Of a DNA stretch of 64,000 nt, positions 18,592-26,109 are shown piece after piece; positions within the stretch are counted from its first letter, which is position 1; each line of letters opens with the position of its first letter. The position numbers and the translations under genes were made by a program. The DNA comes from JACJYM01 sp965230495 (GTDB lineage Bacteria; Bacteroidota; Bacteroidia; Chitinophagales; Saprospiraceae). Under the pieces are notes generated by a model. That model saw nothing but the letters and a program-made list of their open reading frames with translations, did no database searches and had not been told where the DNA came from. Location: contig OZ246004.1 in NCBI GenBank assembly GCA_965230495.1, forward strand, positions 2,666,001-2,730,000, in the 5' to 3' direction.

Positions 18592-19173
18592 CTAGACCTT
18601 CTTAGTAAATGATGAAACCTTATTTCGACTTCGTGGACTTAATTCTCTATTCCTATAGGCTTCTGTTAAGGAAAGTTCATTACCCAAATACCCTAAAGCA
18701 CCCATACAGTGTGGAACACTATCATTATCTAAGTTGAATAACTGACTAATTCTGTCAGCATCAAACCCTGCCATCAAATGACCGTAAATATCCCTATGAA
18801 CGGCTTGCAATAATAGTTGTGCATTGGCCATTCCTAAATCATGAGCAGCCCAATGGTTAGAACCCCCATTTTTTGAAAAATTCGTCTTATAAATAGCAAC
18901 GAACAATACACCCGCTGATTTCGACCAAGGCTGATTACCTTCAGCTAAACAAGACCAAAGTTGTTCGAATCCTTCCGTTCCTTGATGGGCATAGATGTAA
19001 CGCCATGGTTGCTCATTATAAGCACTTGCAGCCCAACTTGCTGCTTCAAACAATTCTTCCATGTATACATCTTCAATATCCTTATCTGAAAAAGCCAGAG
19101 CACTCCATCGCTTTTGAATTAGTCCATGAATTTCTGACTTAACCGTTGGCTTCTTAATTTCTATACTCTTCAT
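18592..19173 (-). CDS. Nitroreductase-family flavoprotein
   Basis: This 193-residue protein has the nitroreductase fold: an N-terminal FMN-binding RWSALAFSDKDI, EAASWAASAYNEQPWRYIYA, and a C-terminal half with HDLGMANAQLLLQAVHRDIYG and MGALGYLG. Such enzymes use NAD(P)H and FMN to reduce nitro compounds, quinones or flavins in the cytoplasm. It lies 3 nt after the pirin gene, and the two probably form a small operon controlled by the upstream AraC-type regulator. The substrate is unknown. Confidence 0.9.
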   Translation of the reverse strand: MKSIEIKKPTVKSEIHGLIQKRWSALAFSDKDIEDVYMEELFEAASWAASAYNEQPWRYIYAHQGTEGFEQLWSCLAEGNQPWSKSAGVLFVAIYKTNFSKNGGSNHWAAHDLGMANAQLLLQAVHRDIYGHLMAGFDADRISQLFNLDNDSVPHCMGALGYLGNELSLTEAYRNRELSPRSRNKVSSFTKKV

Positions 19174-19176
19174 TGA

Positions 19177-20058
19177 CTAGCTTAATTGCATGGGTACATC
19201 CATCAATAATACTTTAGTATTTTTAGTGGCTTTGACATTAATAGTATTGGTATCCCATACGCCAAATCCATCCCGCTTGGTCAAGTCCTGTCCTTCGATA
19301 TTAATCTCTCCTTCCAACACGAAAGCGTAGACCCCATTTTTGCTATCCTTTAGCGTATACGTTTCTTCGCATCCCTTTTCAAATTCTCCTAAACTAAACC
19401 ATGCATTTTGATGAACCCATACGCCGGCATCCTCTGGATTAGGCGATAAAATTTGTTGGAAACCATTTTTGATATTGGTGGTTTCTAAGGTGATTTGATC
19501 ATATCTCGGCGTAACATTTTTCTTATTTGGGAACATCCAAATTTGAAGAAACCTAACCTCATCATTACTATTCTTGTTATACTCACTATGATAAATTCCC
19601 GTACCCGCACTCATTACTTGTACATCTCCTTGTCGTATAACAGCTACATTCTCCATGCTATCTTTATGCTCCAAATCTCCCTTTAAGGGAATAGAAATTA
19701 TCTCCATATTGTCGTGGGGATGAGTAGAAAATCCTTTTCCTCCTTGTACCACATCATCATTCAAAACTCTAAGTACTCCAAAATTCATTCTTTCCGGATT
19801 GTAATAATTCGCAAAGGAAAAAGTATGATGAGAATCCAGCCAACCATGATTGGCATGACCTCTTGTGTTTGCTCTATGTAATACTGATTTCATTGTTTTA
19901 ACTTCTTTATTAGGTAAATGATTGAATCCAACTTGTTGCATCATCTTATCGTAAGTCGAATTTTTTAATCTGACATTATTAGCCTTTAACATCATGTTCC
20001 CTGCCGTAACTCCCGCCACGCCAAGCAAAGATTTTCTTATAAAATTTTTTCTATTCAT
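19177..20058 (-). CDS. Pirin-family cupin protein
   Basis: This 293-residue protein has a Pirin domain starting about residue 55: SVLHRANTRGHANHGWLDSH, FGVLRVLNDDVVQGGKGFST, and the metal-binding HPHDNMEIISIPLKGDLEHKD with three His and one Glu. The C-terminal cupin half (WFSLGEFEKG) is degenerate as usual. The N-terminus (MNRKNFIRKSLLGVAGVTAGN) looks like a twin-arginine-like or ordinary export signal, which is unusual since pirins are mostly cytosolic; a true RR pair is absent (NRK). YhhW-type pirins act as quercetin dioxygenases. It is cotranscribed with the nitroreductase. Confidence 0.9.
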   Translation of the reverse strand: MNRKNFIRKSLLGVAGVTAGNMMLKANNVRLKNSTYDKMMQQVGFNHLPNKEVKTMKSVLHRANTRGHANHGWLDSHHTFSFANYYNPERMNFGVLRVLNDDVVQGGKGFSTHPHDNMEIISIPLKGDLEHKDSMENVAVIRQGDVQVMSAGTGIYHSEYNKNSNDEVRFLQIWMFPNKKNVTPRYDQITLETTNIKNGFQQILSPNPEDAGVWVHQNAWFSLGEFEKGCEETYTLKDSKNGVYAFVLEGEINIEGQDLTKRDGFGVWDTNTINVKATKNTKVLLMDVPMQLS

Positions 20059-20126
20059 GGCTGCTATGATTTATTAGTTGAATACTTTTATTAATTAGTA
20101 CAAAGATGCGGTTTGCGATACAACAC

Positions 20127-20163
20127 GAGATATACAAAAGTCCTAGAGATATATAAAAATGTC
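20127..20163 (-). promoter_or_regulatory. Tandem repeat, candidate AraC-type activator site
   Basis: Two similar elements, GAGATATACAAAAGTC (20127-20142) and GAGATATATAAAAATGTC (20146-20163), are spaced 19 bp start to start. They lie 69-105 nt upstream of the pirin ATG and just after the AraC-type gene. AraC-family activators commonly bind such two-turn direct repeats. Confidence 0.45.
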
Positions 20164-20180
20164 GGAAATGGCACAAATCG

Positions 20181-21035
20181 TCAATGGATTTGTCGAAACT
20201 GGCTCGGAGACATCCCTACTCTTTTCTTAAAAAACCCACTGAAGTGCAAGGGTTCTTCAAAGCCAATTTGGTATGCTACTTCCTTGATTGACACACTCGT
20301 ATGGAGCAACAGACGTTTGGCTTCTAACACCAGTCTATCTTGAATATGCTCCTTCGCTACTTTTCCGGTAATATTTTTAACTGTCTGGCTCAAATGTTTA
20401 GCAGATATATGAAGCTCGGAAGTATAATCCTTAACCTTATGCCATTCTTTATACTTCTCTTCTACCAATCTTTTAAAATCTCGGAGAATACATATACCTG
20501 CATTCCCTTCATCTATTTGGGCAATATTCAATTTGGAGCTGTTATTACAATAGATCAAAAAAAGTTGTAGCAAAGCCCCTGTTGCTCTTGAACCATAGTT
20601 TAAGTCCGCCTTCATACAAGTTTGCATTTCTGCGATTAGCTCATCTAATCGAGCGTAGGTGTGTGGGTCCAATTTTAAAGGAGGTGTATTTCCAAAGGGT
20701 TGAAATAGATTTATGTTTGAGATAAAACTTTCCGGTATATTGTTTTTAACCAAAAATTCTTTGGAGAAAGTAATTACACTTCCTTGTGGTTTACTGATCA
20801 ATGCCACCTGATGCACTTGACCTGGGCTAACAAAATGGACTTCTAGCTCAGCAAACGAAAACTTATTGTAATCTATCACATGATATCCTTCCGCTCTTTT
20901 AACCAATAAAACCGTGTAGTAATCATGCCGATGGGGAACATCTGTCTCTCCATCACCTGCTTCATAGATGTCTCCCATGTCTTGCAATCGAAAATCTGCT
21001 TTCCATGTTTCATGATTTTGTGTAATCATAGTCAT
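20181..21035 (-). CDS. AraC-family transcriptional regulator
   Basis: This 284-residue regulator has an N-terminal cupin-like effector domain (about 1-150; DVPHRHDYYTVLLVKRAEGY, FVSPGQVHQVAL) and a C-terminal double helix-turn-helix (about 185-284; SAKHLSQTVKNITGK, SIKEVAYQIGFEEPLHFSGF, FFKKRVGMSPSQFR). It is immediately upstream of the pirin/nitroreductase genes on the same strand, and a candidate direct-repeat site lies between, so those genes are its likely targets. The inducer is unknown. Confidence 0.93.
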   Translation of the reverse strand: MTMITQNHETWKADFRLQDMGDIYEAGDGETDVPHRHDYYTVLLVKRAEGYHVIDYNKFSFAELEVHFVSPGQVHQVALISKPQGSVITFSKEFLVKNNIPESFISNINLFQPFGNTPPLKLDPHTYARLDELIAEMQTCMKADLNYGSRATGALLQLFLIYCNNSSKLNIAQIDEGNAGICILRDFKRLVEEKYKEWHKVKDYTSELHISAKHLSQTVKNITGKVAKEHIQDRLVLEAKRLLLHTSVSIKEVAYQIGFEEPLHFSGFFKKRVGMSPSQFRQIH

Positions 21036-21072
21036 TATAACACAAGAGTTGTTGTTAGGTTGAACTCATCTT

Positions 21073-21873
21073 TTATCCATACAATACAGGATTGATCTTG
21101 GAATCAACAACCTCTCCTACCTTAACACCCGGACACCATGTCTTCCAATCATTCATTTGCCCATCGTTTTCTGGCTTTTTAAGTCGCATATCTTTGTCCA
21201 TATAAATCACTGTCATTACTTTCCTGGTTGTGTTTGTTAAATTAGCTCCAGCCCGATGAAATACCCAACCGGAATGGAAACTTACTTCACCTACATCGAA
21301 TGCTTCTATTATATGCTCAAAGTCCGTGACTTTTAATTTTTCTTGAATTTTGATTTCACTTTCATCAGAAATAGCAAGATCTCTACCTTCTAGGATTTTA
21401 TGACTTCCTGCACTAAACTCCAGCGGTCCCATTTCCAGTGATGTCTCTTGCAATGGAATCCAAGCTGTAATGGTCTTATCCGTCTCCAAAGGCCAATAAT
21501 ACTGGTCAGCATGCCATGGTGTAATACCCCCTCCAGCTTCTTTAAACAATGCCTGGTCGTGATAGATACGTACACCTTCCACTTCCATAAGTTGTGAGGC
21601 AATGGACGCCATTCTTTTACTAAAAACAAATTCTTTTACCCCCTCGTTTTCACACCAGAGATTAAAAAGTTGTAAAAAAGCCTTGCCATAAGTAGTTCTC
21701 TGATCCAACGGAGTATTAACATCATTCATTTTATCTACTTGTCGACTTATGACATGATTATAATGGCTAATCGTCTCTTGATCGAAAACATTCTTAATCT
21801 TGATAAATTTATTCTTTTTATAAAAATCCAGTTGCTCTTGAGTAAGTTGTATAATATGATTCAATATCTCCAT
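21073..21873 (-). CDS. Phytanoyl-CoA dioxygenase (PhyH) family Fe(II)/2-oxoglutarate oxygenase
   Basis: This 266-residue enzyme has the PhyH facial triad: HxD in TPWHADQYYWPL and a distal His in FHSGWVFHRAGAN, plus the 2-oxoglutarate-binding Arg region downstream. The motif AWIPLQETSLEMGPLEFSAGSHK is typical of the family. It hydroxylates an unknown small molecule in the cytoplasm. It is 26 nt downstream of the sulfatase gene on the same strand and may share its transcript; whether the functions are linked is unclear. Confidence 0.9.
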   Translation of the reverse strand: MEILNHIIQLTQEQLDFYKKNKFIKIKNVFDQETISHYNHVISRQVDKMNDVNTPLDQRTTYGKAFLQLFNLWCENEGVKEFVFSKRMASIASQLMEVEGVRIYHDQALFKEAGGGITPWHADQYYWPLETDKTITAWIPLQETSLEMGPLEFSAGSHKILEGRDLAISDESEIKIQEKLKVTDFEHIIEAFDVGEVSFHSGWVFHRAGANLTNTTRKVMTVIYMDKDMRLKKPENDGQMNDWKTWCPGVKVGEVVDSKINPVLYG

Positions 21874-21899
21874 TCTTATCTAATTTCAATATTCTGAAT

Positions 21900-23363
21900 C
21901 TAGTGACCCACCATTTTCAAATAATACGGAATACGTGGATCCAAACCTTTATCTTCTTTGAATTGCTTGGCTATGGATATCAACTCATCTTTAACTTCTG
22001 GAAATTGTGATGCTAAGTTTATCTCATTTCGTAGGTCATTATTAAGATCAAAAATTTCGATTTCATCATCTGTGACATGCCATCTTAGAAACCAATTGTC
22101 TTTCCTTACCCAATAACCTTCTATATGCCTTCCCATTACTTCTTTGGGATCAGAACTTCTGGTAGTAATGGCATTGCCCACAATATAATTTCGAATATTA
22201 TTTTCTTTTCCTTCAATAACTGATCTATAAGATTTCCCATAATAATCCGAAGGAATTTCTATACCTACGTAGTCCAGAATCGTCGCAGGGATATCTGCAC
22301 TGTGCATCAACACATCCGTTCTCACACCATTTGGAATCAGATCGCCAAGAGCAAAGATTATCGGTGATCTAAATGACATATCATAAATCGAACCTTTACC
22401 TTTATCGCCACCATTATGGGATCGTTGAGGATCATCCCAAAACTCTTGATGAGGCTCCTGTTCCCAACCATTGTCATTAACATATACTATCAAAGTATTA
22501 TCATATAAGCTATTTTTTTTCAAGTATGTGACCAGCTCTCCCCAAGCATCATCGAACCATGTACAATTAGCATAGTACTGTTTGGCTGATTCCGACATTT
22601 CTTTATCCTTATAGAGATTATAGTACTTTTCTGGAGCATCAAATGGGTAGTGCGGTAATGATGGTGCAAACCACATAAAGAAAGGCTTTCCCTTAGTTTC
22701 TTCTAAAAAGTCATAAGCAGGTTGATTGGTCACTCTGGCCAAATCCATTCCATCCCCTCCCATATGTTTGAGAAACCAATCTTGAGTTTTTTGTTCTTCT
22801 TCCGTCCAACCTTTTGTCATACCATGAGTGAAGCCCCCGTTCTGATAATTAAACTCCCACCATTTTCCTCCCTGAAAACTGACATAGCCCTTTTCCGCAA
22901 GTATTTTTGGTAACGTATTGAACTTATTGAAGCCTAAAGCTCTTCGGTCGTACTTTTGCTGAAAGGCAAGTATAGAATCTTCTGGTACGTTATTTTTCAT
23001 GATTTCTTCGTCCATATAAGTGAAGTTCCTTTTATGAAAATCAATAGGAAGAATGCCTGTCAATAGAGTCTGAAGAGAGGGACGACAGTGATTATCAGAT
23101 ACGTATCCATCCGTAAAAAGCACACCATTTTCTGCTAGTTTGTCCATATTGGGAGTATGGATATAATCTGCACCATTAAAACCAAAATAGGGGTATCCTT
23201 GATCATCACCAACAAGCATAATGATGTTAGGTAATGAGCCGGAATCCTTCTTAGGTTTTACCTTGACTTCTGTTTTGCAACCGTTAAGGAATATTAAAAA
23301 TATCACTAGAATAAACCATGTGCTTTCAATTAATTCACCTTCTATATTATTTCCTTTCTTCAT
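21900..23363 (-). CDS. Arylsulfatase-family lipoprotein with atypical CRPSL active site
   Basis: This 487-residue protein has a lipobox-like signal (LVIFLIFLNGC) and a sulfatase domain. NIIMLVGDDQGY supplies metal-binding acids, HCRPSLQTLLTG is the active-site segment, and SLPHYPFDAPEKYY and HNGGDKGKGSIYDMSFRSP carry further conserved His/Lys residues. The catalytic Cys would be converted to formylglycine, but the usual CxPSR core here reads CRPSL, with Leu for Arg; variants like this exist in some marine sulfatase groups. It likely removes sulfate from an organic ester at the cell envelope. No polysaccharide-utilisation locus is adjacent. Confidence 0.88.
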   Translation of the reverse strand: MKKGNNIEGELIESTWFILVIFLIFLNGCKTEVKVKPKKDSGSLPNIIMLVGDDQGYPYFGFNGADYIHTPNMDKLAENGVLFTDGYVSDNHCRPSLQTLLTGILPIDFHKRNFTYMDEEIMKNNVPEDSILAFQQKYDRRALGFNKFNTLPKILAEKGYVSFQGGKWWEFNYQNGGFTHGMTKGWTEEEQKTQDWFLKHMGGDGMDLARVTNQPAYDFLEETKGKPFFMWFAPSLPHYPFDAPEKYYNLYKDKEMSESAKQYYANCTWFDDAWGELVTYLKKNSLYDNTLIVYVNDNGWEQEPHQEFWDDPQRSHNGGDKGKGSIYDMSFRSPIIFALGDLIPNGVRTDVLMHSADIPATILDYVGIEIPSDYYGKSYRSVIEGKENNIRNYIVGNAITTRSSDPKEVMGRHIEGYWVRKDNWFLRWHVTDDEIEIFDLNNDLRNEINLASQFPEVKDELISIAKQFKEDKGLDPRIPYYLKMVGH

Positions 23364-23512
23364 TTAGTTCGTGCTTTCGATTTCTAAAAATCCGTTTCAA
23401 TCAGTCCCGAGAAGATACAAATAGGTTCTTTCTCCTTCAATAATCCTGATTTAAACTTTAAAGATACTTCGTTTAGTTGATAGGCATTATTGTAAGAAGC
23501 TTCCCTTTCTTT

Positions 23513-24007
23513 CTAAAAAGTTGGATTGTTATTCCCAACACTTCCTCCGGTAACTAACATTAAAAATCTTGAAAAGAAGTCTATTGGCTGAATAGCGTCC
23601 CAATGCTCTGCCAATTTACCTTCTATTAATTTGAAAGTGTCAGTAATAATAAATCCTTTCTTTTCATTATTTCTGTGCTTTGCTTTAAAAGTTGCATGAC
23701 TATGTAAAACAACATAATCCCCATCAGCAAAAATATTTTTTACATCAAAAGAATATTCTGGAAACCTCTTTACCATAGTTTTTACGTAGCCAACAAGACC
23801 TTCAATTTCATTAGGAATTGCCCTATTGTGCTGAATATATGAACCCCCACCAAAAGTTTTTAAAGTGTATTCAAAATCGTGCTCATTCATCAATTTCTGA
23901 AAGAAGTCTACCACTAATTTTACATTTTTTGCTTCTTCAGGAGTCCAATGATCTTGCACATAATTATCAAAAATGATTTGCGGAATCTTTGAATTTGTTT
24001 TGCTCAT
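23513..24007 (-). CDS. SnoaL-like / NTF2-fold polyketide-cyclase-type protein
   Basis: This 164-residue protein has the SnoaL-like NTF2 fold: VVDFFQKLMNEHDFEYTLKTF, YIQHNRAIPNEIEGLVGYVK, DGDYVVLHSHATFKAK and LAEHWDAIQPI, the last being characteristic. Members act on small molecules or have no known activity. It follows the HxlR regulator gene by 11 nt and is probably controlled by it. No enzyme partner is adjacent, so the substrate cannot be inferred. Confidence 0.85.
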   Translation of the reverse strand: MSKTNSKIPQIIFDNYVQDHWTPEEAKNVKLVVDFFQKLMNEHDFEYTLKTFGGGSYIQHNRAIPNEIEGLVGYVKTMVKRFPEYSFDVKNIFADGDYVVLHSHATFKAKHRNNEKKGFIITDTFKLIEGKLAEHWDAIQPIDFFSRFLMLVTGGSVGNNNPTF

Positions 24008-24018
24008 GACTTATTGAT

Positions 24019-24450
24019 TTAAAAAAGTGATTGTTTGTAATTAGCATAAGTTCGAATGATATTTTTGTATGCCAGTTCTTTATTCTTTTCTATAGTACCC
24101 AGTTCTGGATGAATATTTAGGTTCGGATGAAGTTCCTGAATGTTTTCTTTACTCCAAAGCATTAATTCTATCAAAATAGGTGTAAACGATAGTCCCTTTT
24201 TAGTAAGAGTATAAATATTCGTTTTCTTATTGTCTGGCTTATTTCCTTTGTTAATTATTCCCAATTTTTCCATCAATTTTAATCTTGATGAAAGAATATT
24301 TGTAGCAATGGATTCTTGACTTTCTGTAAAATCCTTAAAAGTACTTTTCTGTTCAAAAAGCATTTGTTTGATTATTACCAAGGTCCACTTATCTCCAATA
24401 ATATCCAATGCTGAGGTAATGGGACATTGGCATCTAAATAGTTTTTTCAT
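24019..24450 (-). CDS. HxlR-family transcriptional regulator
   Basis: This 143-residue winged-helix regulator has the HxlR signature: CPITSALDIIGDKWTLVIIKQML at the N-terminus, FKDFTESQESIATNILSSRLKL for helix-turn-helix, and YTLTKKGLSFTPILIELMLWS. The single Cys pair near the start (CQC) is a possible redox or thiol sensor, as in several relatives. It forms an operon with the SnoaL-like gene. Two 18-bp direct repeats just upstream (24466-24515) are probable binding sites for autoregulation. Confidence 0.9.
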   Translation of the reverse strand: MKKLFRCQCPITSALDIIGDKWTLVIIKQMLFEQKSTFKDFTESQESIATNILSSRLKLMEKLGIINKGNKPDNKKTNIYTLTKKGLSFTPILIELMLWSKENIQELHPNLNIHPELGTIEKNKELAYKNIIRTYANYKQSLF

Positions 24451-24465
24451 TTCTTACTAAAATAT

Positions 24466-24515
24466 AACTTGCAAAACAAAAGTAATACTATAATTTTAAC
24501 TTGCAAAATAAAAGT
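24466..24515. promoter_or_regulatory. Two 18-bp direct repeats, candidate HxlR operator
   Basis: AACTTGCAAAACAAAAGT (24466-24483) and AACTTGCAAAATAAAAGT (24498-24515) differ at one base and are 32 bp apart, three helical turns. They begin 16 nt before the HxlR ATG. HxlR of Bacillus subtilis is known to act through paired direct repeats. Confidence 0.6.
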
Positions 24516-24724
24516 GTTTCGTTCTAAACCATTGTGGAGACAACACTGCTCAAACTTATTTCTACATACCCTATTCTTCATAATAGATCAACCGGAAAGT
24601 CAGTAAAATCCTTAACTCAAATTATACAAGGTGTCAATAGAAATAAAAACCATTTAAATCGAAATACTGGATAACAATAGCCGGGTACTGTCAGATAATC
24701 CAATCAGGCAACTTGGACAACAAT

Positions 24725-24796
24725 ATCAACAACAAACGACAAAACAAACAAACGCGATTATTTGATATTCAAATAGTTGCGTTTGTTTTTAAGTTG
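24725..24796. repeat. Trailer hairpin repeat, left copy
   Basis: This copy matches 37143-37214 in direct orientation at 62 of 72 bases. It contains a hairpin with arms 24746-24765 and 24769-24788. On the minus strand it could terminate Lrp transcripts ending at 24870. Only a weak tRNA-like remnant (CTAG and AACC near 24801-24808) follows it, where the right copy abuts tRNA-Gln. Confidence 0.7.
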
Positions 24797-24869
24797 GTCG
24801 CTAGAACCAATTTATTACATTATTACTTTATCATTTTTTTCAAAGAATAAATGATTGAGGTAATCATTC

Positions 24870-25322
24870 CTAAATAGAAATCTTTGTTGAATACTTAATC
24901 TCTTCAAGTACGATCTGGCTATCTATGTCACTAATGTTTCTTATAGCTGCAACCTGATTAACTAGAAAGTCTCTGTATTCTTTGATATTACCAAATCTTA
25001 CTTTTGCTAAAAAATCGAAACTGCCAGAAGTATGATAAAACTCATTTACCTCTTGTAATGACTCCATACTTTTGACAAAACTATCACGGGCTTCCTTGTG
25101 ATGATCTTTTATGGTAATATTCATAAAAACGATAATGTTTTTATTCAACATATCAGTATCAAGTAAAGCTACATATTTCTTTATATAACCCGCCTTTTCA
25201 AGTTTCTTGATTCTTTCATAAACCGGGGTAGTCGTCAACGATAGTTCTGCAGCCATTTCTTTGGCCGTTCTTTCAGAATTCTCTTGAAGCATTTCCAAAA
25301 TCTTAATATCAATGGGATGCAT
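24870..25322 (-). CDS. Lrp/AsnC-family transcriptional regulator
   Basis: This 150-residue regulator has an N-terminal helix-turn-helix (IDIKILEMLQENSERTAKEM, LTTTPVYERIKKLEKAGYIK) and a C-terminal RAM/AsnC ligand-binding domain (FYHTSGSFDFLAKVRFGNIK). Family members sense amino acids and control their metabolism. It is upstream-adjacent in orientation to cysteine dioxygenase (25423-25965, same strand, 100 nt apart) and faces the decarboxylase/transporter genes, so a sulfur amino acid is a plausible effector. Confidence 0.93.
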   Translation of the reverse strand: MHPIDIKILEMLQENSERTAKEMAAELSLTTTPVYERIKKLEKAGYIKKYVALLDTDMLNKNIIVFMNITIKDHHKEARDSFVKSMESLQEVNEFYHTSGSFDFLAKVRFGNIKEYRDFLVNQVAAIRNISDIDSQIVLEEIKYSTKISI

Positions 25323-25422
25323 TAGATCAAATTATTTAGTTTAACTACCTGATAAAAGTAGATATATTTAAAACAGTATTACTATTTTCATCAACTAAAA
25401 TAATCCTTAATTTAGATTGAAA

Positions 25423-25965
25423 TTACACGCTTACAAGAATATTGTTTGTTTCTAGATCAAATATATTATCATAGGAGAGCTCTTTGGACTCGAAACACCT
25501 ATCTTGTTCATTAAAAACCTTGCAATTATCAATTGGACAAGCATAAATATGAAGTGACATTGCTCGATGTTCAGAATTATTTTCTATAGTATGATATCCC
25601 ATTTGGTCATTCATAAATGTTAATTGACCAGGAATTAATTCCATCCTATTTGTTTCAATTAACTCCTTATCAATATAATCGTAGCGGACCTCTTCTATTG
25701 TACCTTTAGCTTGATATACCCAGCATATTTCACCACCATGATTATGAACTGGTGTTTTAACGTTAGGTTCCCAGCATAATAAAATAAGTTCAAACTTTTC
25801 ATTTCTAGCTAAACAGTTACGAGTATATTCTCCTGACCTCCATGATGCAGCCTCTTGCAGCTCTTCAAATGACAGATTCGCATTTTTAATAATTCTAGGA
25901 AAATCATTTAGCGAATGGGCTATTAAAGAATTAGTGAGTTTTTCAATTGTATTCAAATGTCGCAT
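25423..25965 (-). CDS. Cysteine dioxygenase (type I)
   Basis: This 180-residue cupin is a cysteine dioxygenase. It has the iron ligands HxH in TPVHNHGGEICWVYQAKG and the third His in GYHTIEN, and the family C-terminal stretch MSLHIYACPIDNCKVF. The enzyme uses Fe(II) and O2 to convert L-cysteine to cysteine sulfinate in the cytoplasm. It is divergent from a PLP decarboxylase resembling cysteine-sulfinate decarboxylase (26110), which suggests a two-step route to hypotaurine. A TATTTTTG -7 element lies upstream at 26002-26009 on the minus strand. Confidence 0.9.
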   Translation of the reverse strand: MRHLNTIEKLTNSLIAHSLNDFPRIIKNANLSFEELQEAASWRSGEYTRNCLARNEKFELILLCWEPNVKTPVHNHGGEICWVYQAKGTIEEVRYDYIDKELIETNRMELIPGQLTFMNDQMGYHTIENNSEHRAMSLHIYACPIDNCKVFNEQDRCFESKELSYDNIFDLETNNILVSV

Positions 25966-26001
25966 AATAAAAGAAAAGATGTGATAAAATAATTTTCACT
26001 G

Positions 26002-26009
26002 CAAAAATA
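26002..26009 (-). promoter_or_regulatory. -7 element of the cysteine dioxygenase gene
   Basis: The minus strand reads TATTTTTG, matching TAnnTTTG, about 36 nt before the start at 25965. A clear -33 TTTG is not seen. Confidence 0.4.
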
Positions 26010-26109
26010 TAAAAATAAAGAAATTATTTCTTTAAATAGATTAATTTAGAGGCTTTAAAATTAAAAAACACTATATAATATTTTAAAATTAGTGATTTAA
26101 ACTTTTTAA

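Larger units (their letters stand above)
24451..24869. other. Intergenic region with operator repeats and a trailer-type hairpin
   Basis: This 419-nt gap contains the HxlR-type direct repeats near its left end and the 72-bp tRNA-trailer-like hairpin copy at 24725-24796. I see no coding region in 24520-24720. Confidence 0.6.

Noticed and set aside
24797..24820. A second tRNA next to the left trailer repeat
   Set aside because: Only short pieces resembling a tRNA 3' end are present; no anticodon arm or acceptor pairing can be formed.
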